NCBI GenBank assembly: GCA_035461905.1
Contig: DATHUV010000004.1
Location: forward strand, 36,582 to 100,581
Reading direction: 5' to 3'
DNA length: 64,000 nt
Origin: SZUA-442 sp035461905
GTDB lineage: Bacteria > Actinomycetota > Acidimicrobiia > Spongiisociales > UBA5794
Position numbers and translations under genes: made by a program
The notes under the pieces: model-generated
What the model saw: only the letters and a program-made list of their open reading frames with translations
Databases searched by the model: none
Told to the model about the DNA's origin: nothing
Shown here: positions 9,443 through 18,061 of the stretch, piece by piece
Position numbering within the stretch: the stretch's first letter is position 1
Layout: each line of letters starts with the position of its first letter

Positions 9443-9985
9443 ATGCGCACGGAAAGACCGCCAGACGGTGATCCCTGGCCCGGCGAGTACACGTACTGTC
9501 CGCTATGCCGCTCCGAGCTGACCTGGACGCTCGTCGGTGGGTCGCCACGCATGCGGTGTGGAGCATGCGGGTTCGTCCATTGGCGCAACCCCGGTGTCGG
9601 GGCGGCCGTTGCAGTCTTCGACGACGACGGCAGGATCCTCCTCATCCGGCGCGGACCCGGAATGACCAGGGAGGGTATGTGGGCCATCCCTGCCGGATTC
9701 GTGACCTATGGCGAGGAGATCAGGGAGGCCGCTGCTCGTGAGCTCGAGGAGGAGACCGGCCTCACGGCCGACGTCGGCGACGTCGTGTGGATCGCATCGA
9801 ACTTCCACGATCCGGCCAAGCTCACCGTCGGCGTGTGGTTCTCGGGAACGATCACCGGCGGACAGCTCGTCGCCGGTGACGATGCAGACCGTGCCGAGTA
9901 CTTTGCCCTTGACCAGCTTCCGCCGCTTGCCTTCGACACCGACAAGGCATACCTGAGAACCCTCGGTGCCACCATCGTCGACTGA
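9443..9985 (+). CDS. Nudix hydrolase with N-terminal zinc ribbon (NudC-like)
   Basis: The 180-residue protein begins with a zinc-ribbon-like segment (CPLC...CGAC, residues about 19-42) followed by a Nudix fold. The Nudix box GX5EX7REUXEEXGU is met by residues in GFVTYGEEIREAA and RELEEETGL. Nudix enzymes hydrolyse nucleoside diphosphates linked to another moiety; the zinc ribbon recalls NADH pyrophosphatase NudC and ADP-ribose pyrophosphatases. The SQPWPFPxS motif that marks true NudC is not present, so the substrate is left open. ATG 9443 lies 60 bases from the divergent recQ start, so the two share a promoter region. Confidence 0.87.
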   Translation: MRTERPPDGDPWPGEYTYCPLCRSELTWTLVGGSPRMRCGACGFVHWRNPGVGAAVAVFDDDGRILLIRRGPGMTREGMWAIPAGFVTYGEEIREAAARELEEETGLTADVGDVVWIASNFHDPAKLTVGVWFSGTITGGQLVAGDDADRAEYFALDQLPPLAFDTDKAYLRTLGATIVD

Positions 9986-10059
9986 GGTGGCGGATCGTTG
10001 GACGCATCCTCCCGGGACCGATACCGTTCAATCAAGTGCAGCGCCAGACGAGAGGCATC

Positions 10060-10530
10060 GTGGAATCCAAGAACATGGTCGAGAAGATCGTCCTGATGGT
10101 CGCGTTCGCCATCGTCGGGTCGTTCGTTGCCTACTTCATCGGCATCTTCGTGATGATGTGGGCAGGGAGGTTCGGCTCCCAGGATGGGTGGGAGGACCTC
10201 GTCGCCGTCGTCATGGCCATGCTGTCGTTCGCTCCCGTCGGTGCCATCTTCGGTGCTGCCCTCGGGTATCGCCGCAACGGTGAGTGGCTCTGGACGACGA
10301 TGCCATCCAAGCAACGCACGTACACGGTCGGTGGCGCGCTCATCCTCGCCACCGTCGTCGGAGTAATCAGCGCGTTCACCACCGAAGCGATGTCCGCGGT
10401 GTTCCTCGCCGTATGGGCGCTCCCGATCGGGGCAGCGGTCGGATTCATCCTGGGGCGCCCACCGAAGGCGGTCGCCGACACGGTCACGGCTCCATCGCGA
10501 ACCGACCCGACCGACCCTTTCACGGCGTGA
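10060..10530 (+). CDS. Hypothetical four-helix membrane protein
   Basis: The product is not recognised. Four hydrophobic segments are visible (VLMVAFAIVGSFVAYFIGIF, VVMAMLSFAPVGAIFGAAL, GGALILATVVGVISAF and AVFLAVWALPIGAAVGFIL), followed by a short polar tail rich in Pro, Thr and Asp. It is therefore an integral membrane protein of about 156 residues with no catalytic motif. Starts are ambiguous: GTG 10036, GTG 10060 (AGAGG four bases before it) or ATG 10075. It follows the Nudix gene by 74 bases on the same strand and may be its distal cistron. Confidence 0.7.
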   Translation: MESKNMVEKIVLMVAFAIVGSFVAYFIGIFVMMWAGRFGSQDGWEDLVAVVMAMLSFAPVGAIFGAALGYRRNGEWLWTTMPSKQRTYTVGGALILATVVGVISAFTTEAMSAVFLAVWALPIGAAVGFILGRPPKAVADTVTAPSRTDPTDPFTA

Positions 10531-10582
10531 GCTGACCCCCGTCGCGATGCGATCGATCATCCATTCCTGGCACCCAGGACGA

Positions 10583-11926
10583 TCAGATCGCCCGGTACAG
10601 GTCCCAATCCCCATCGACGCCCTTGAGGCTGAACACGCCGAGCCCCTCGAAGCGATGACCCGAACCCAGCAGGAGGTCATGCACCGTGCGGGACACGACG
10701 ATGGATCCACCTGTGGCATGATCCATCACCCTGGCCGCTATGTGAACGGCGAGGCCACCGACGTCCCCTCCTGAACCGTCGACCTGACCGGTATGTACGC
10801 CAGTGCGAATGGCGATCCCCATCGCGACGAGCTGCCTGGTGAGGACACGTGCGCAGTCGAGGGCACCGCCGGGATCAGGGAACGTCGCCAGCACTCCATC
10901 GCCGGTCGACTTGACGACTCGGCCGCCGAAGCGCCGCACGATCTTGTGCGTCGTCTCGTCGTGGACCGCAAGGACTGCACCCCACTCCCGATCTCCCAAC
11001 GCGCCGGCACGTCGCGTCGAGTCGACGATGTCGGTGAACATGACGGTCGCGATCCCTGACGCCGGTAGACGCTCGGAAGTGTCGTCAATGGCAAGGAAGT
11101 CACGGACATGTCCGAGGATCTCGTCCGGTCTCTCCCAGAAAATGGGGCCGTCGGCACCGGACACCTCCACGTACCTGGCGTTCGGAAGGTGCTCAGCGAG
11201 AAACCGGCCGTGAGCCGAGGGGATCAGCGGATACCGCTCCCGGTGGATCACCAGGACGGGCGCCCTCACCTCTGCGAGATCTCCACGCACGTCCATCGAA
11301 AGCAGGCGTTCGAGCGCTTGGGTCATCGTGGTGGGTGTTCCGATCGACCGAACGTACTTCGAGTACCACTCCGAGAATGCCTCGTCGCCGATCTTGCTCG
11401 GGACGTTCATCGAAACCTGGGCCTCGGTACCCCACGTTGCCCCGACGGTGGCCAGCAGCACTTCGACCACGTCATCGGGGATGCCGATCGGGTAGTCGTC
11501 AGCCCATCGGAATCTCGACGTCGAGTTGTAGAGGATGAGCTTCGTGACCCGTTCGGGATGAAGGGCGGCGAACCGTATGGCGATGGGACCGGCGTCGAGC
11601 ATGGACCACAACACGACCTCGCCCGCTCCGACGGCGGCAAGGACGGCGGAAAGCTCGGCGACGTCGTGATCGAGGCTGGGAACGCGATCACGCGGGTACG
11701 GGTCGGAATTGCTGGTGCCCAGCTTGTCGTATCGCACCATCTCGGCGAAGGTCCCGAAACGTGCGAGGAACTGCGCCGCCGTTGGGTCCTCCCACAAGAC
11801 ATCGGTGTTCGAGAAACTGCCTGCTGACGCAATGACCGTGGGCGGCCCATCACCGAATACCTGGTAGGCGACGCGGGCACCGTCAAAGTCCGCATACTTC
11901 GTGGCAGGCAGCATCGCCACCAGCAT
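10583..11926 (-). CDS. Alpha/beta-hydrolase fold fused to class III adenylate/guanylate cyclase
   Basis: Residues 1 to about 270 form an alpha/beta-hydrolase fold and residues about 285-447 a class III nucleotide cyclase domain predicted to make cAMP or cGMP. The cyclase has both metal aspartates (MFTDIVDST and STGDGVLATF), the VHTGQ stretch and the terminal LKG. In the hydrolase part the nucleophile elbow reads LWSMLD: the serine is kept but both glycines of GxSxG are lost, so this domain may act as a ligand sensor rather than an enzyme. This fusion architecture is known in actinobacteria. ATG 11926 is used, with ATG 11914 as alternative; neither has a strong ribosome site. No membrane helix is present. 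Confidence 0.9.
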   Translation of the reverse strand: MLVAMLPATKYADFDGARVAYQVFGDGPPTVIASAGSFSNTDVLWEDPTAAQFLARFGTFAEMVRYDKLGTSNSDPYPRDRVPSLDHDVAELSAVLAAVGAGEVVLWSMLDAGPIAIRFAALHPERVTKLILYNSTSRFRWADDYPIGIPDDVVEVLLATVGATWGTEAQVSMNVPSKIGDEAFSEWYSKYVRSIGTPTTMTQALERLLSMDVRGDLAEVRAPVLVIHRERYPLIPSAHGRFLAEHLPNARYVEVSGADGPIFWERPDEILGHVRDFLAIDDTSERLPASGIATVMFTDIVDSTRRAGALGDREWGAVLAVHDETTHKIVRRFGGRVVKSTGDGVLATFPDPGGALDCARVLTRQLVAMGIAIRTGVHTGQVDGSGGDVGGLAVHIAARVMDHATGGSIVVSRTVHDLLLGSGHRFEGLGVFSLKGVDGDWDLYRAI

Positions 11927-11967
11927 ACGCGAGATTCGGACAGGGTTCCGAGGTTGGATGAACGACC

Positions 11968-12360
11968 TCAGATGGACAGCTGACCAGGGTCGTTGGGAAC
12001 ATCGACGGCGTACGCCGTGAGGATGTCGAGTGCCACGATGTCGAGCACTGCAGCGTTGGTCGACGCGAGGACAACCGGTGCCGCCTTGCCGTCGCGATGT
12101 GCACGCAGCCAATTCGGAGCGGTGACGCACCACCGGTCACCGGGCACGAGGCCGGGGAAGCGGAACTGTGGCATCGGAGTCGACAGGTCGTTCCCGATGG
12201 ATCGCTGGTGCTCGAGGAACTCGGCGGTCATCACCGCACAGATCGTGTGGCTCCCTCGATCCGCCTCGTCGGTTCGGCACGATCCGTCGCGGAACCACCC
12301 CGTCACCGGATCGACACCGCATGCCTCGAGGTCGCCTCCGAGGACGTTGCGGTCACTCAT
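11968..12360 (-). CDS. DUF2237 family protein
   Basis: The 130-residue protein matches my recall of the DUF2237 family: RNVLGGDLEACGVDPVTGWF near the start, then SHTICAVMTAEFL, GNDLSTPMPQFRFPGL and PGDRWCVTAPNW. Cysteines at C14, C28, C41 and C87 recur in the family and may bind a metal; that is inference. The biochemical role is unknown. ATG 12360 is chosen since AGGAGAGG sits eight bases upstream. It lies 30 bases downstream of the TMEM175-like gene and 41 bases upstream of the cyclase fusion, all leftward, so the three may form one transcript. Confidence 0.83.
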   Translation of the reverse strand: MSDRNVLGGDLEACGVDPVTGWFRDGSCRTDEADRGSHTICAVMTAEFLEHQRSIGNDLSTPMPQFRFPGLVPGDRWCVTAPNWLRAHRDGKAAPVVLASTNAAVLDIVALDILTAYAVDVPNDPGQLSI

Positions 12361-12390
12361 GGTTTGGGCCTCTCCTTGAGGGTTGATCAA

Positions 12391-13071
12391 CTATGGCGAG
12401 GCTGGGGCTGGTCCATGGCGTCCTCGTAACCTGAAGGGGATCACCAGATACAGCGCGGCGAGCAGGTAGAGGGCCACAGCGACGTTCGGAAGTACCAAGC
12501 CGACGCTGATGGCGACCACATAGGCTGCGAGGCTGGGCGTGAGCTTCCGGGTCACTGCCTGCACATTCTCGGTGTTCAGGTCCGGTCGAACGAGCCCCCT
12601 CGAGACCCCGTACTTCCACAGAGCCATGACCATGAGGCGAGTTGCGAGCAATGCCAAGCCGTAGAGCGTGACGGCCACTCGTTCGCCATCAGGTGATTGC
12701 AGGTATTCCGCCAGGAGCTTGGTGGGCACCGGGAGGAAACCGACGACCAGGAGCAGTATCAGGTTGAGGCGCAACAGGATCGGATCGACCCGGTCGAGGA
12801 GGTCGGTGATGGCCGAGTGGACCATCCACACCGATCCGATGGTGAGGAAGCTGATGAGGTAGGCGAGATAGGACGGCCAGGCCTCCAGCACCGCCCTGAG
12901 CAAATCCGAGCCGCGGTCCGAAGGTATCGAGATCTCCAGGACCAGGAGCGTGATGGCGATGGCGAACACCCCGTCACTGAATGCCTCCATCCGGCCCGTC
13001 TGCAGCCCAACCGTGCGGCGCCCTCCAGACAGTTCGCCATCCGGGGCTGAATCGTGCTCGTCAGGACTCAT
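12391..13071 (-). CDS. TMEM175-like (DUF1211) potassium channel family protein
   Basis: An integral membrane protein of 226 residues with about six helices. The diagnostic segment is RMEAFSDGVFAIAITLLVLE at residues about 27-46, containing the FSD motif that lines the pore of TMEM175 channels. Bacterial homologues are tetrameric K+ leak channels. The acidic N-terminal tail is polar and poorly conserved. ATG 13071 has GGAGGG ten bases upstream, and the longer frame to 13179 has no such signal. It sits 156 bases downstream of hoxW on the same strand; whether it belongs to the hydrogenase transcript is not clear. Confidence 0.87.
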   Translation of the reverse strand: MSPDEHDSAPDGELSGGRRTVGLQTGRMEAFSDGVFAIAITLLVLEISIPSDRGSDLLRAVLEAWPSYLAYLISFLTIGSVWMVHSAITDLLDRVDPILLRLNLILLLVVGFLPVPTKLLAEYLQSPDGERVAVTLYGLALLATRLMVMALWKYGVSRGLVRPDLNTENVQAVTRKLTPSLAAYVVAISVGLVLPNVAVALYLLAALYLVIPFRLRGRHGPAPASP

Positions 13072-13227
13072 GTTCCCTGGACCCTCCGGGTTCACGCGGG
13101 CATGGTGGATCGAGTAATGACCGGTGGTCCGACTCGGCTCGAACGTAGCACCGGGTGGCACGAAAGCCGAGAATACCAAGCGTTCGCAGAGGGCTCAGCC
13201 CCGTGGACCTGGGATGAACCCTCACCG

Positions 13228-13674
13228 TCACACTCCATCGATGAGGTCGACGATGGCGCAGACCGCTCGGCGTGCCGCCGACTCGGTTGCCGGGGACATG
13301 GCGAAGCCAAGATCGAGATCCGATGCGGGGATGGACACGAGGTACGCCGCGGCCGGCATGGTGCCGACCGTCGGGACCAGGGCCAATAGTGAAGCGGGGT
13401 CGCCGTGGTGGGTCATGACCTGTGCTCCGGGCTCCGCTCCAACGGGCTGGACGCTGAGGTCCTCGGCATCCACCGAGGCATCGACGAACACGACGAGCGA
13501 TCGCCCCGACACGTCGAGTGCCAGTTCAGGACTGAGCTGGGTCACGGACCGCACGTCGATGTCGGAACGGCCGAGCATCTCGATCTGTTCGGCGACCCAC
13601 CGGCCCGCGCCGTCGTCGCGCCGCATGTCGTTGCCGTACCCGATGACGAGGACGTCAGCCCCGGATGCGCTCAC
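13228..13674 (-). CDS. hoxW: Hydrogenase maturation endopeptidase (HoxW type)
   Basis: This is the cytoplasmic protease that removes the C-terminal tail of the hydrogenase large subunit after nickel insertion. The protein (148 residues) has the HyaD/HoxW family start VIGYGNDMRRDDGAG with the nickel-sensing Asp/Glu-type position, a second acidic residue in VFVDAS, and the THHGDP histidines. GTG 13674 overlaps the 3' end of hoxH by 20 bases, implying translational coupling to its substrate. It is the last gene of the hox operon. Confidence 0.88.
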   Translation of the reverse strand: MSASGADVLVIGYGNDMRRDDGAGRWVAEQIEMLGRSDIDVRSVTQLSPELALDVSGRSLVVFVDASVDAEDLSVQPVGAEPGAQVMTHHGDPASLLALVPTVGTMPAAAYLVSIPASDLDLGFAMSPATESAARRAVCAIVDLIDGV

Positions 13675-15094
13675 AGACCGTCTTCCCGTCGGCGTCGACC
13701 AGGCTGACAATGAGTGGCATCTGGCCGATCGCATGCGTGGAGCAGCTCAGGCACGGGTCGAACGCGCGGATACCCGCCTCGATCCGGTTGAGGATCTCCT
13801 CGGGGATGTCGGGTCCCGTGATCCACTCCTTTGCGATCTCATGCACCGTGGCGTTCATCGCGAGGTTGTTCTGCCCCGTTGCGATGATCATGTTGACCTC
13901 CTCGAGGAGGCCGGTCCGATCGACGTGGTACTCGTGGAAGAGGGTTCCGCGTGGCGCCTCGGAGGATCCGACGGCAACGAGATGGTTGATGCCGGCCGTC
14001 GCACGGACCATCGTGTCGAGCACGTCGTTGTCGGCGAGCAGTCCACGCATGAGCTCGACGGCGGCAAGGATTTCGATGAGCCGCGCGTAGTGGAAGAAAA
14101 AGGAAGACGTCGCGATACCCCCGGCTCGTTCACGGTACGCCTGGAGGGCAGCGTCCGCTGCTGGTGACCCCATCGTCTTGCACACGTTCAACCGTGCGAG
14201 GGGTCCGACGCGATACATGCCCGCTCTCAGGTCGTCACCGCCATCGACGGCGGGTTTGAAGTACGGGCTCTTGAGGTACGAGTCCACGTTGGAGGCCTCA
14301 CCGATGAGGGTGCGGTACTCCGCAACGGGAACGCGATCGGCCGCGACGGCGCCGGTCGCGTCGACGACCTTGAGATGCCCGTCGTAGTGCTCCCAACGGC
14401 CCCCGTCGTTGGCGAGCGCCAGGAAGTAGCTCGGGAACTGTCCGAATGCTCGTATCTCGCGCTCGAACCCGTCCAGGATCCCGGTGAAAAGCTCGAGTGC
14501 CATCGTCGCGGTCTCGAACGACTCGGCGAGGCGGCCCTGGAGCTCGGTACGGGTCTCGGAGGTCATCGGTTCCGCGATGCCCCCCGGGACGATGCCCGGG
14601 GCGTGCACCTTGCGCCCGGCAATCGACTCGATCACTGACTGCCCGAAGCCGCGCAGCCGGATGCCACGACGGGCGAGCTCAGGCTGAGCCTCCATCAACC
14701 CGAAGACGTTGCGCACGGATGGATCGGCGTCGAATCCGAGCAGGAGGTCCGGCGAGCTGAGGTGGAAGAAGCTCAGTGCGTGGGACTGGATGATCTGACC
14801 GAGGTTCGCGATCCGTCGGAGCCGCTCGGCATTCGCCGGGATCTGGACACCCATCACCGCATCACCTGCCTTGGCGGATGCAACAAGATGGCTCACGGGG
14901 CAGATGCCGCATGTGCGCGCCGTCAGTGACGGCATCTCCCACACGGGGCGGCCGACGCAGAACGCCTCGAACCCCCTGAACTCGGTCACGTGGAAGCGCG
15001 TGTCAGCGGGGCGACCGTCGGCGTCGAGCCTGATCGTGATCTTGGCGTGGCCCTCGATGCGCGAGACCGGGTCGATCACTACGAGGTCATGCAT
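13655..15094 (-). CDS. hoxH: NAD-reducing [NiFe] hydrogenase large (nickel) subunit HoxH
   Basis: This subunit holds the NiFe(CN)2CO active site of a group 3d bidirectional hydrogenase (H2 + NAD+ to NADH + H+). The N-terminal ligand motif is RTCGICPVSH, with cysteines 62 and 65. The C-terminal motif is DPCLSCSTH, with cysteines 448 and 451 and His 454. A 25-residue tail after His 454 is the expected substrate of HoxW, so the encoded protein is a precursor. Length (479) is normal. All four nickel-ligand cysteines are intact, so the enzyme should be functional if the Hyp maturation proteins exist elsewhere; none is in this window. It begins 15 bases after hoxY. Confidence 0.96.
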   Translation of the reverse strand: MHDLVVIDPVSRIEGHAKITIRLDADGRPADTRFHVTEFRGFEAFCVGRPVWEMPSLTARTCGICPVSHLVASAKAGDAVMGVQIPANAERLRRIANLGQIIQSHALSFFHLSSPDLLLGFDADPSVRNVFGLMEAQPELARRGIRLRGFGQSVIESIAGRKVHAPGIVPGGIAEPMTSETRTELQGRLAESFETATMALELFTGILDGFEREIRAFGQFPSYFLALANDGGRWEHYDGHLKVVDATGAVAADRVPVAEYRTLIGEASNVDSYLKSPYFKPAVDGGDDLRAGMYRVGPLARLNVCKTMGSPAADAALQAYRERAGGIATSSFFFHYARLIEILAAVELMRGLLADNDVLDTMVRATAGINHLVAVGSSEAPRGTLFHEYHVDRTGLLEEVNMIIATGQNNLAMNATVHEIAKEWITGPDIPEEILNRIEAGIRAFDPCLSCSTHAIGQMPLIVSLVDADGKTVCERIRG

Positions 15095-15109
15095 AGGGGG
15101 TTCCGCTCC

Positions 15110-15691
15110 TCATCCGAATCTGATGTCGTCGCCGCGCTCGCCGAGCGGGTTGCCTGCGAGAAGCGCCGTGACCGTCCTCTGGATGCGTTCGGCAGGCGGG
15201 GGACAGCCCGGGAGGAAGACATCCACGTCGATCAGCTGATGAAGGGGGAGAACCTTCGGGAGGAGCGCGGGCACGATGCCCTCCTCGCTGGGGATCACGG
15301 GGTTGCGATCGACGGCGTCGACGTAGACACGGCGAAGGATCTCGATCGGATCGCCGAGCGGGTTGCGCATCGCGGTGACGTTCCCGTTCACTGCGCAGTC
15401 GCCGAACGACACGACGGTCTTCGTGTTGGCCCTCACGACGAGGGCGAGTTCCCTGTTGTCCTCGTTGGCGATCGCTCCCTCGACGAGCGTCACGTCCACG
15501 TTCTGCGGGAACTCCTTGATGTCGGCGATCGGGCTGTAGACGAGACTGGCGAGCTTGGCGAACTCGAAGAGCCACTCATCCATGTCGAGGAACGACATGT
15601 GACAGCCCGAGCAGCCTCCGAGCCACACCGTCGCTACCCGTGCCTTGCCGGACGGCGTCGCGGCGACCGCTGCACCGCCCGGATAGGTCAT
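15110..15691 (-). CDS. hoxY: NAD-reducing hydrogenase small subunit HoxY
   Basis: The small hydrogenase subunit passes electrons from the NiFe site to the diaphorase through one proximal 4Fe-4S cluster. The four ligand cysteines are visible: C27 and C30 in GCSGCHMSFLDM, C99 in GDCAVNGN and C163 in PGCPPPAE. The absence of further cluster motifs fits a group 3 soluble enzyme of 193 residues. ATG 15691 overlaps the hoxU stop codon as ATGA, so the longer frame to 15847 is rejected. No twin-arginine signal is present, consistent with a cytoplasmic enzyme. Confidence 0.95.
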   Translation of the reverse strand: MTYPGGAAVAATPSGKARVATVWLGGCSGCHMSFLDMDEWLFEFAKLASLVYSPIADIKEFPQNVDVTLVEGAIANEDNRELALVVRANTKTVVSFGDCAVNGNVTAMRNPLGDPIEILRRVYVDAVDRNPVIPSEEGIVPALLPKVLPLHQLIDVDVFLPGCPPPAERIQRTVTALLAGNPLGERGDDIRFG

Positions 15692-16431
15692 CGGAACTCC
15701 CCCGGATCGATCCACTCGCCGTGCTGCCTCGCCGTTGCGAGCCTGATGACGATGTCGGTCTGATGCACCATCTCGCCGACAGCCCTGCCCTGGTACGCGA
15801 GCGCACCGGTGGGGCAGACGGCAACGCACTTCCCGCACCATGTGCACGACGTGGATTCACCCCACGGCTTGCCCATCTCCGCAACGAGGATCGCATCAGC
15901 GCCGCGGTACGCGACGTCCCATACGTGGGCACCCTCGATCTCGTGGCACACCCGAACGCACCTCGTGCACAGGATGCACCGGTTCGGGTCGAAGACATAC
16001 TTGGGATGCGATGCGTCAACGGCCCGCAACGGCGCCTGGTAGTCGTACCGGACGTGGTCCATGCCGGTCTCCACGGCTGTGTCCTGCAGCTCGCAGTTCC
16101 CGTTGACCACGCACACCGCGCACACATGGTTGCCCTCGGCGAAGAGGAGCTCGACGATCGACTTGCGGTGCGCACGGAGGGTTGGCGTATCGGTGAGGAT
16201 CTCCATGTCGGGCGCCACCGGGGTGGCGCACGCCGGTCGGAGCCGGTGGTCCTCGGCGATCTGGACGACGCACACCCGGCATCCGCCCCACACCGACAGA
16301 CCCTCGAGGTAGCAGAGCGACGGGATCTCCACCCCGAGGCGCCGTGATGCCTCCATGACGGTCTCGTCCGCGTATGCCTCGTATTCCTCGCCGTCGAACG
16401 TGACGGAGACAGTGGCGCGTCGTTCACGCAT
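15688..16431 (-). CDS. hoxU: NAD-reducing hydrogenase diaphorase subunit HoxU
   Basis: HoxU is a NuoG-N-terminus-like electron wire between HoxY and HoxF. Its clusters can be read in order: a 2Fe-2S ferredoxin domain with C40, C51, C54 and C68; a His-Cys3 4Fe-4S site with H102, C104, C107 and C113; and two 4Fe-4S clusters with C152/155/158/162 and C196/199/202/206. The length (247) is standard. ATG 16431 overlaps the end of hoxF by eight bases, which decides the start against the longer frame to 16479. Confidence 0.95.
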   Translation of the reverse strand: MRERRATVSVTFDGEEYEAYADETVMEASRRLGVEIPSLCYLEGLSVWGGCRVCVVQIAEDHRLRPACATPVAPDMEILTDTPTLRAHRKSIVELLFAEGNHVCAVCVVNGNCELQDTAVETGMDHVRYDYQAPLRAVDASHPKYVFDPNRCILCTRCVRVCHEIEGAHVWDVAYRGADAILVAEMGKPWGESTSCTWCGKCVAVCPTGALAYQGRAVGEMVHQTDIVIRLATARQHGEWIDPGEFR

Positions 16432-18061
16432 CGACGATCTCCAATCCGGTCTCGACGAGGAGCGCCTCGTACTCGTCACCGAAGTACTGGAGGGTGCTCA
16501 GCACGGGATTCGGTGCGGATTGGCCGAGGCCACAGAGGCTGGTGTCACGCACGGTTGCGCACAACTGCTCGAGGTGCCTCAGGTCCTTGCGAGTCCCCAC
16601 TCCGGACGTGATCCTGTGAAGGAGACCGTGGATCTGCACCGTACCGGCTCGACACGGTGTGCACTTGCCACAGCTCTCGTCCATGCAGAACTCCATGAAG
16701 TACTTCGCGACCTCTGGCATCTTGACCTTGTCATCCATGACGATGAGTCCACCGGAACCCATGATCGATCCGAGCTCACGGAGGCTGTCGTAGTCGACGG
16801 GCGTGTCGAGGTACTCCTCGGGTATGCAACCCCCTGAGGGACCGCCCGTCTGGGCGGCCTTGAAGGTTCCGCCGTTGGGGATCCCTCCCCCGATGTCCTC
16901 GACGATGGTCCGGAGGGTGATCCCCATCGGCACCTCGATGAGCCCGATGTTCACCAGGTCCCCTGCAAGGGCGAACACCTTCGTTCCGGTGCTCGTCGGC
17001 GTCCCGATCGATGCAAACCACTCCGCCCCGCGGTTGATGATGGCCGGGATGTTCGCCAGGGTCTCGACGTTGTTGATCATCGTCGGCTGACCCCACAGTC
17101 CGGCTTCAGTGGGATACGGAGGCCGGAGACGTGGTGTCCCGCGCCGCCCCTCGATCGATGCCATCAGAGCGGTCTCCTCACCACAGACGAAGGCCCCCGC
17201 ACCGATGCGCACCTCGACCTCGAGGTCGAAGTCAGACTCGAGGATCTTCCTGCCGAGGAGCCGGTTGCGCCTCGCGACACGGATCGCCCGATCGAGTCGT
17301 TCCACGGCCCTCGGGTACTCGGCCCTCACGTAGATGTACGCCTTCGACGCCCCCGTCGCGTAGGCGGCGATGGCGATGCCCTCGATCACACGGTGGGGAT
17401 CGTCCTCCATCACGGTCCGGTCCATGTAGGCACCGGGGTCCCCCTCGTCGCCGTTGGCGACCACGTACTTCTCATCGCTCACAGCCTTTGCGAGCAGCGA
17501 CCACTTGCTCCCCGCGGGGTACCCCGCGCCGCCACGACCCCGGATACCGGACGCGACGACCTCGGCGACGACCTGTTCGGGTGTCATCTCCGTCAGGACC
17601 TTCGCAAGCGCTCGGTAGCCGCCGTGTGCGACGTATCCCTCGATCCGATCAGGGTCGATGATTCCGCCGTTCGCCAACACGATCCGCTCCTGGGCGGAGA
17701 AGAAGGGGATCGAGGTGTCGAGGACGTTCGTGTCGACGGGCTTGTGGTCCCGGATGTGGCTGCGGACGATGTCGACGGCGACCTCCTCGTTCACCGCCTG
17801 GTACATCGTGTCCTCGCCGCCGCGGCGCAGGACCCGCACGAGCGGTCCCCTGCTGCACAGACCCATGCATCCTGTCGGGATCACGACGGCATCAAGGGCG
17901 AGGTCCGAGGTCTCGACTGTGCGTTCGAGGGCCTGGACCGTGGCACCGGCTCCCGCCGAAAGGCATGCGGTCGAGGCGCACGCCTTGATGCGCCACGGGT
18001 ACCGCATCCGAGCCTCGTGCTCGCGCTCTGCGACTTCGTGGAGGTCGATTGGCGCGGCCAT
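16424..18061 (-). CDS. hoxF: NAD-reducing hydrogenase diaphorase subunit HoxF
   Basis: HoxF carries FMN and the NAD(H) site. Residues about 23-105 are a thioredoxin-like 2Fe-2S domain with C28, C33, C65 and C69. Residues about 130-440 are the NuoF-like flavoprotein, with RGRGGAGYPAGSKW (175-188) and NGDEGDPGAYMDR for nucleotide and FMN binding. The C-terminal 4Fe-4S motif CGKCTPC (C464, C467, C470) and C510 completes it. The length of 545 is normal. Its ATG shares one base with the hoxE stop (TGATG). Confidence 0.96.
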   Translation of the reverse strand: MAAPIDLHEVAEREHEARMRYPWRIKACASTACLSAGAGATVQALERTVETSDLALDAVVIPTGCMGLCSRGPLVRVLRRGGEDTMYQAVNEEVAVDIVRSHIRDHKPVDTNVLDTSIPFFSAQERIVLANGGIIDPDRIEGYVAHGGYRALAKVLTEMTPEQVVAEVVASGIRGRGGAGYPAGSKWSLLAKAVSDEKYVVANGDEGDPGAYMDRTVMEDDPHRVIEGIAIAAYATGASKAYIYVRAEYPRAVERLDRAIRVARRNRLLGRKILESDFDLEVEVRIGAGAFVCGEETALMASIEGRRGTPRLRPPYPTEAGLWGQPTMINNVETLANIPAIINRGAEWFASIGTPTSTGTKVFALAGDLVNIGLIEVPMGITLRTIVEDIGGGIPNGGTFKAAQTGGPSGGCIPEEYLDTPVDYDSLRELGSIMGSGGLIVMDDKVKMPEVAKYFMEFCMDESCGKCTPCRAGTVQIHGLLHRITSGVGTRKDLRHLEQLCATVRDTSLCGLGQSAPNPVLSTLQYFGDEYEALLVETGLEIVDA

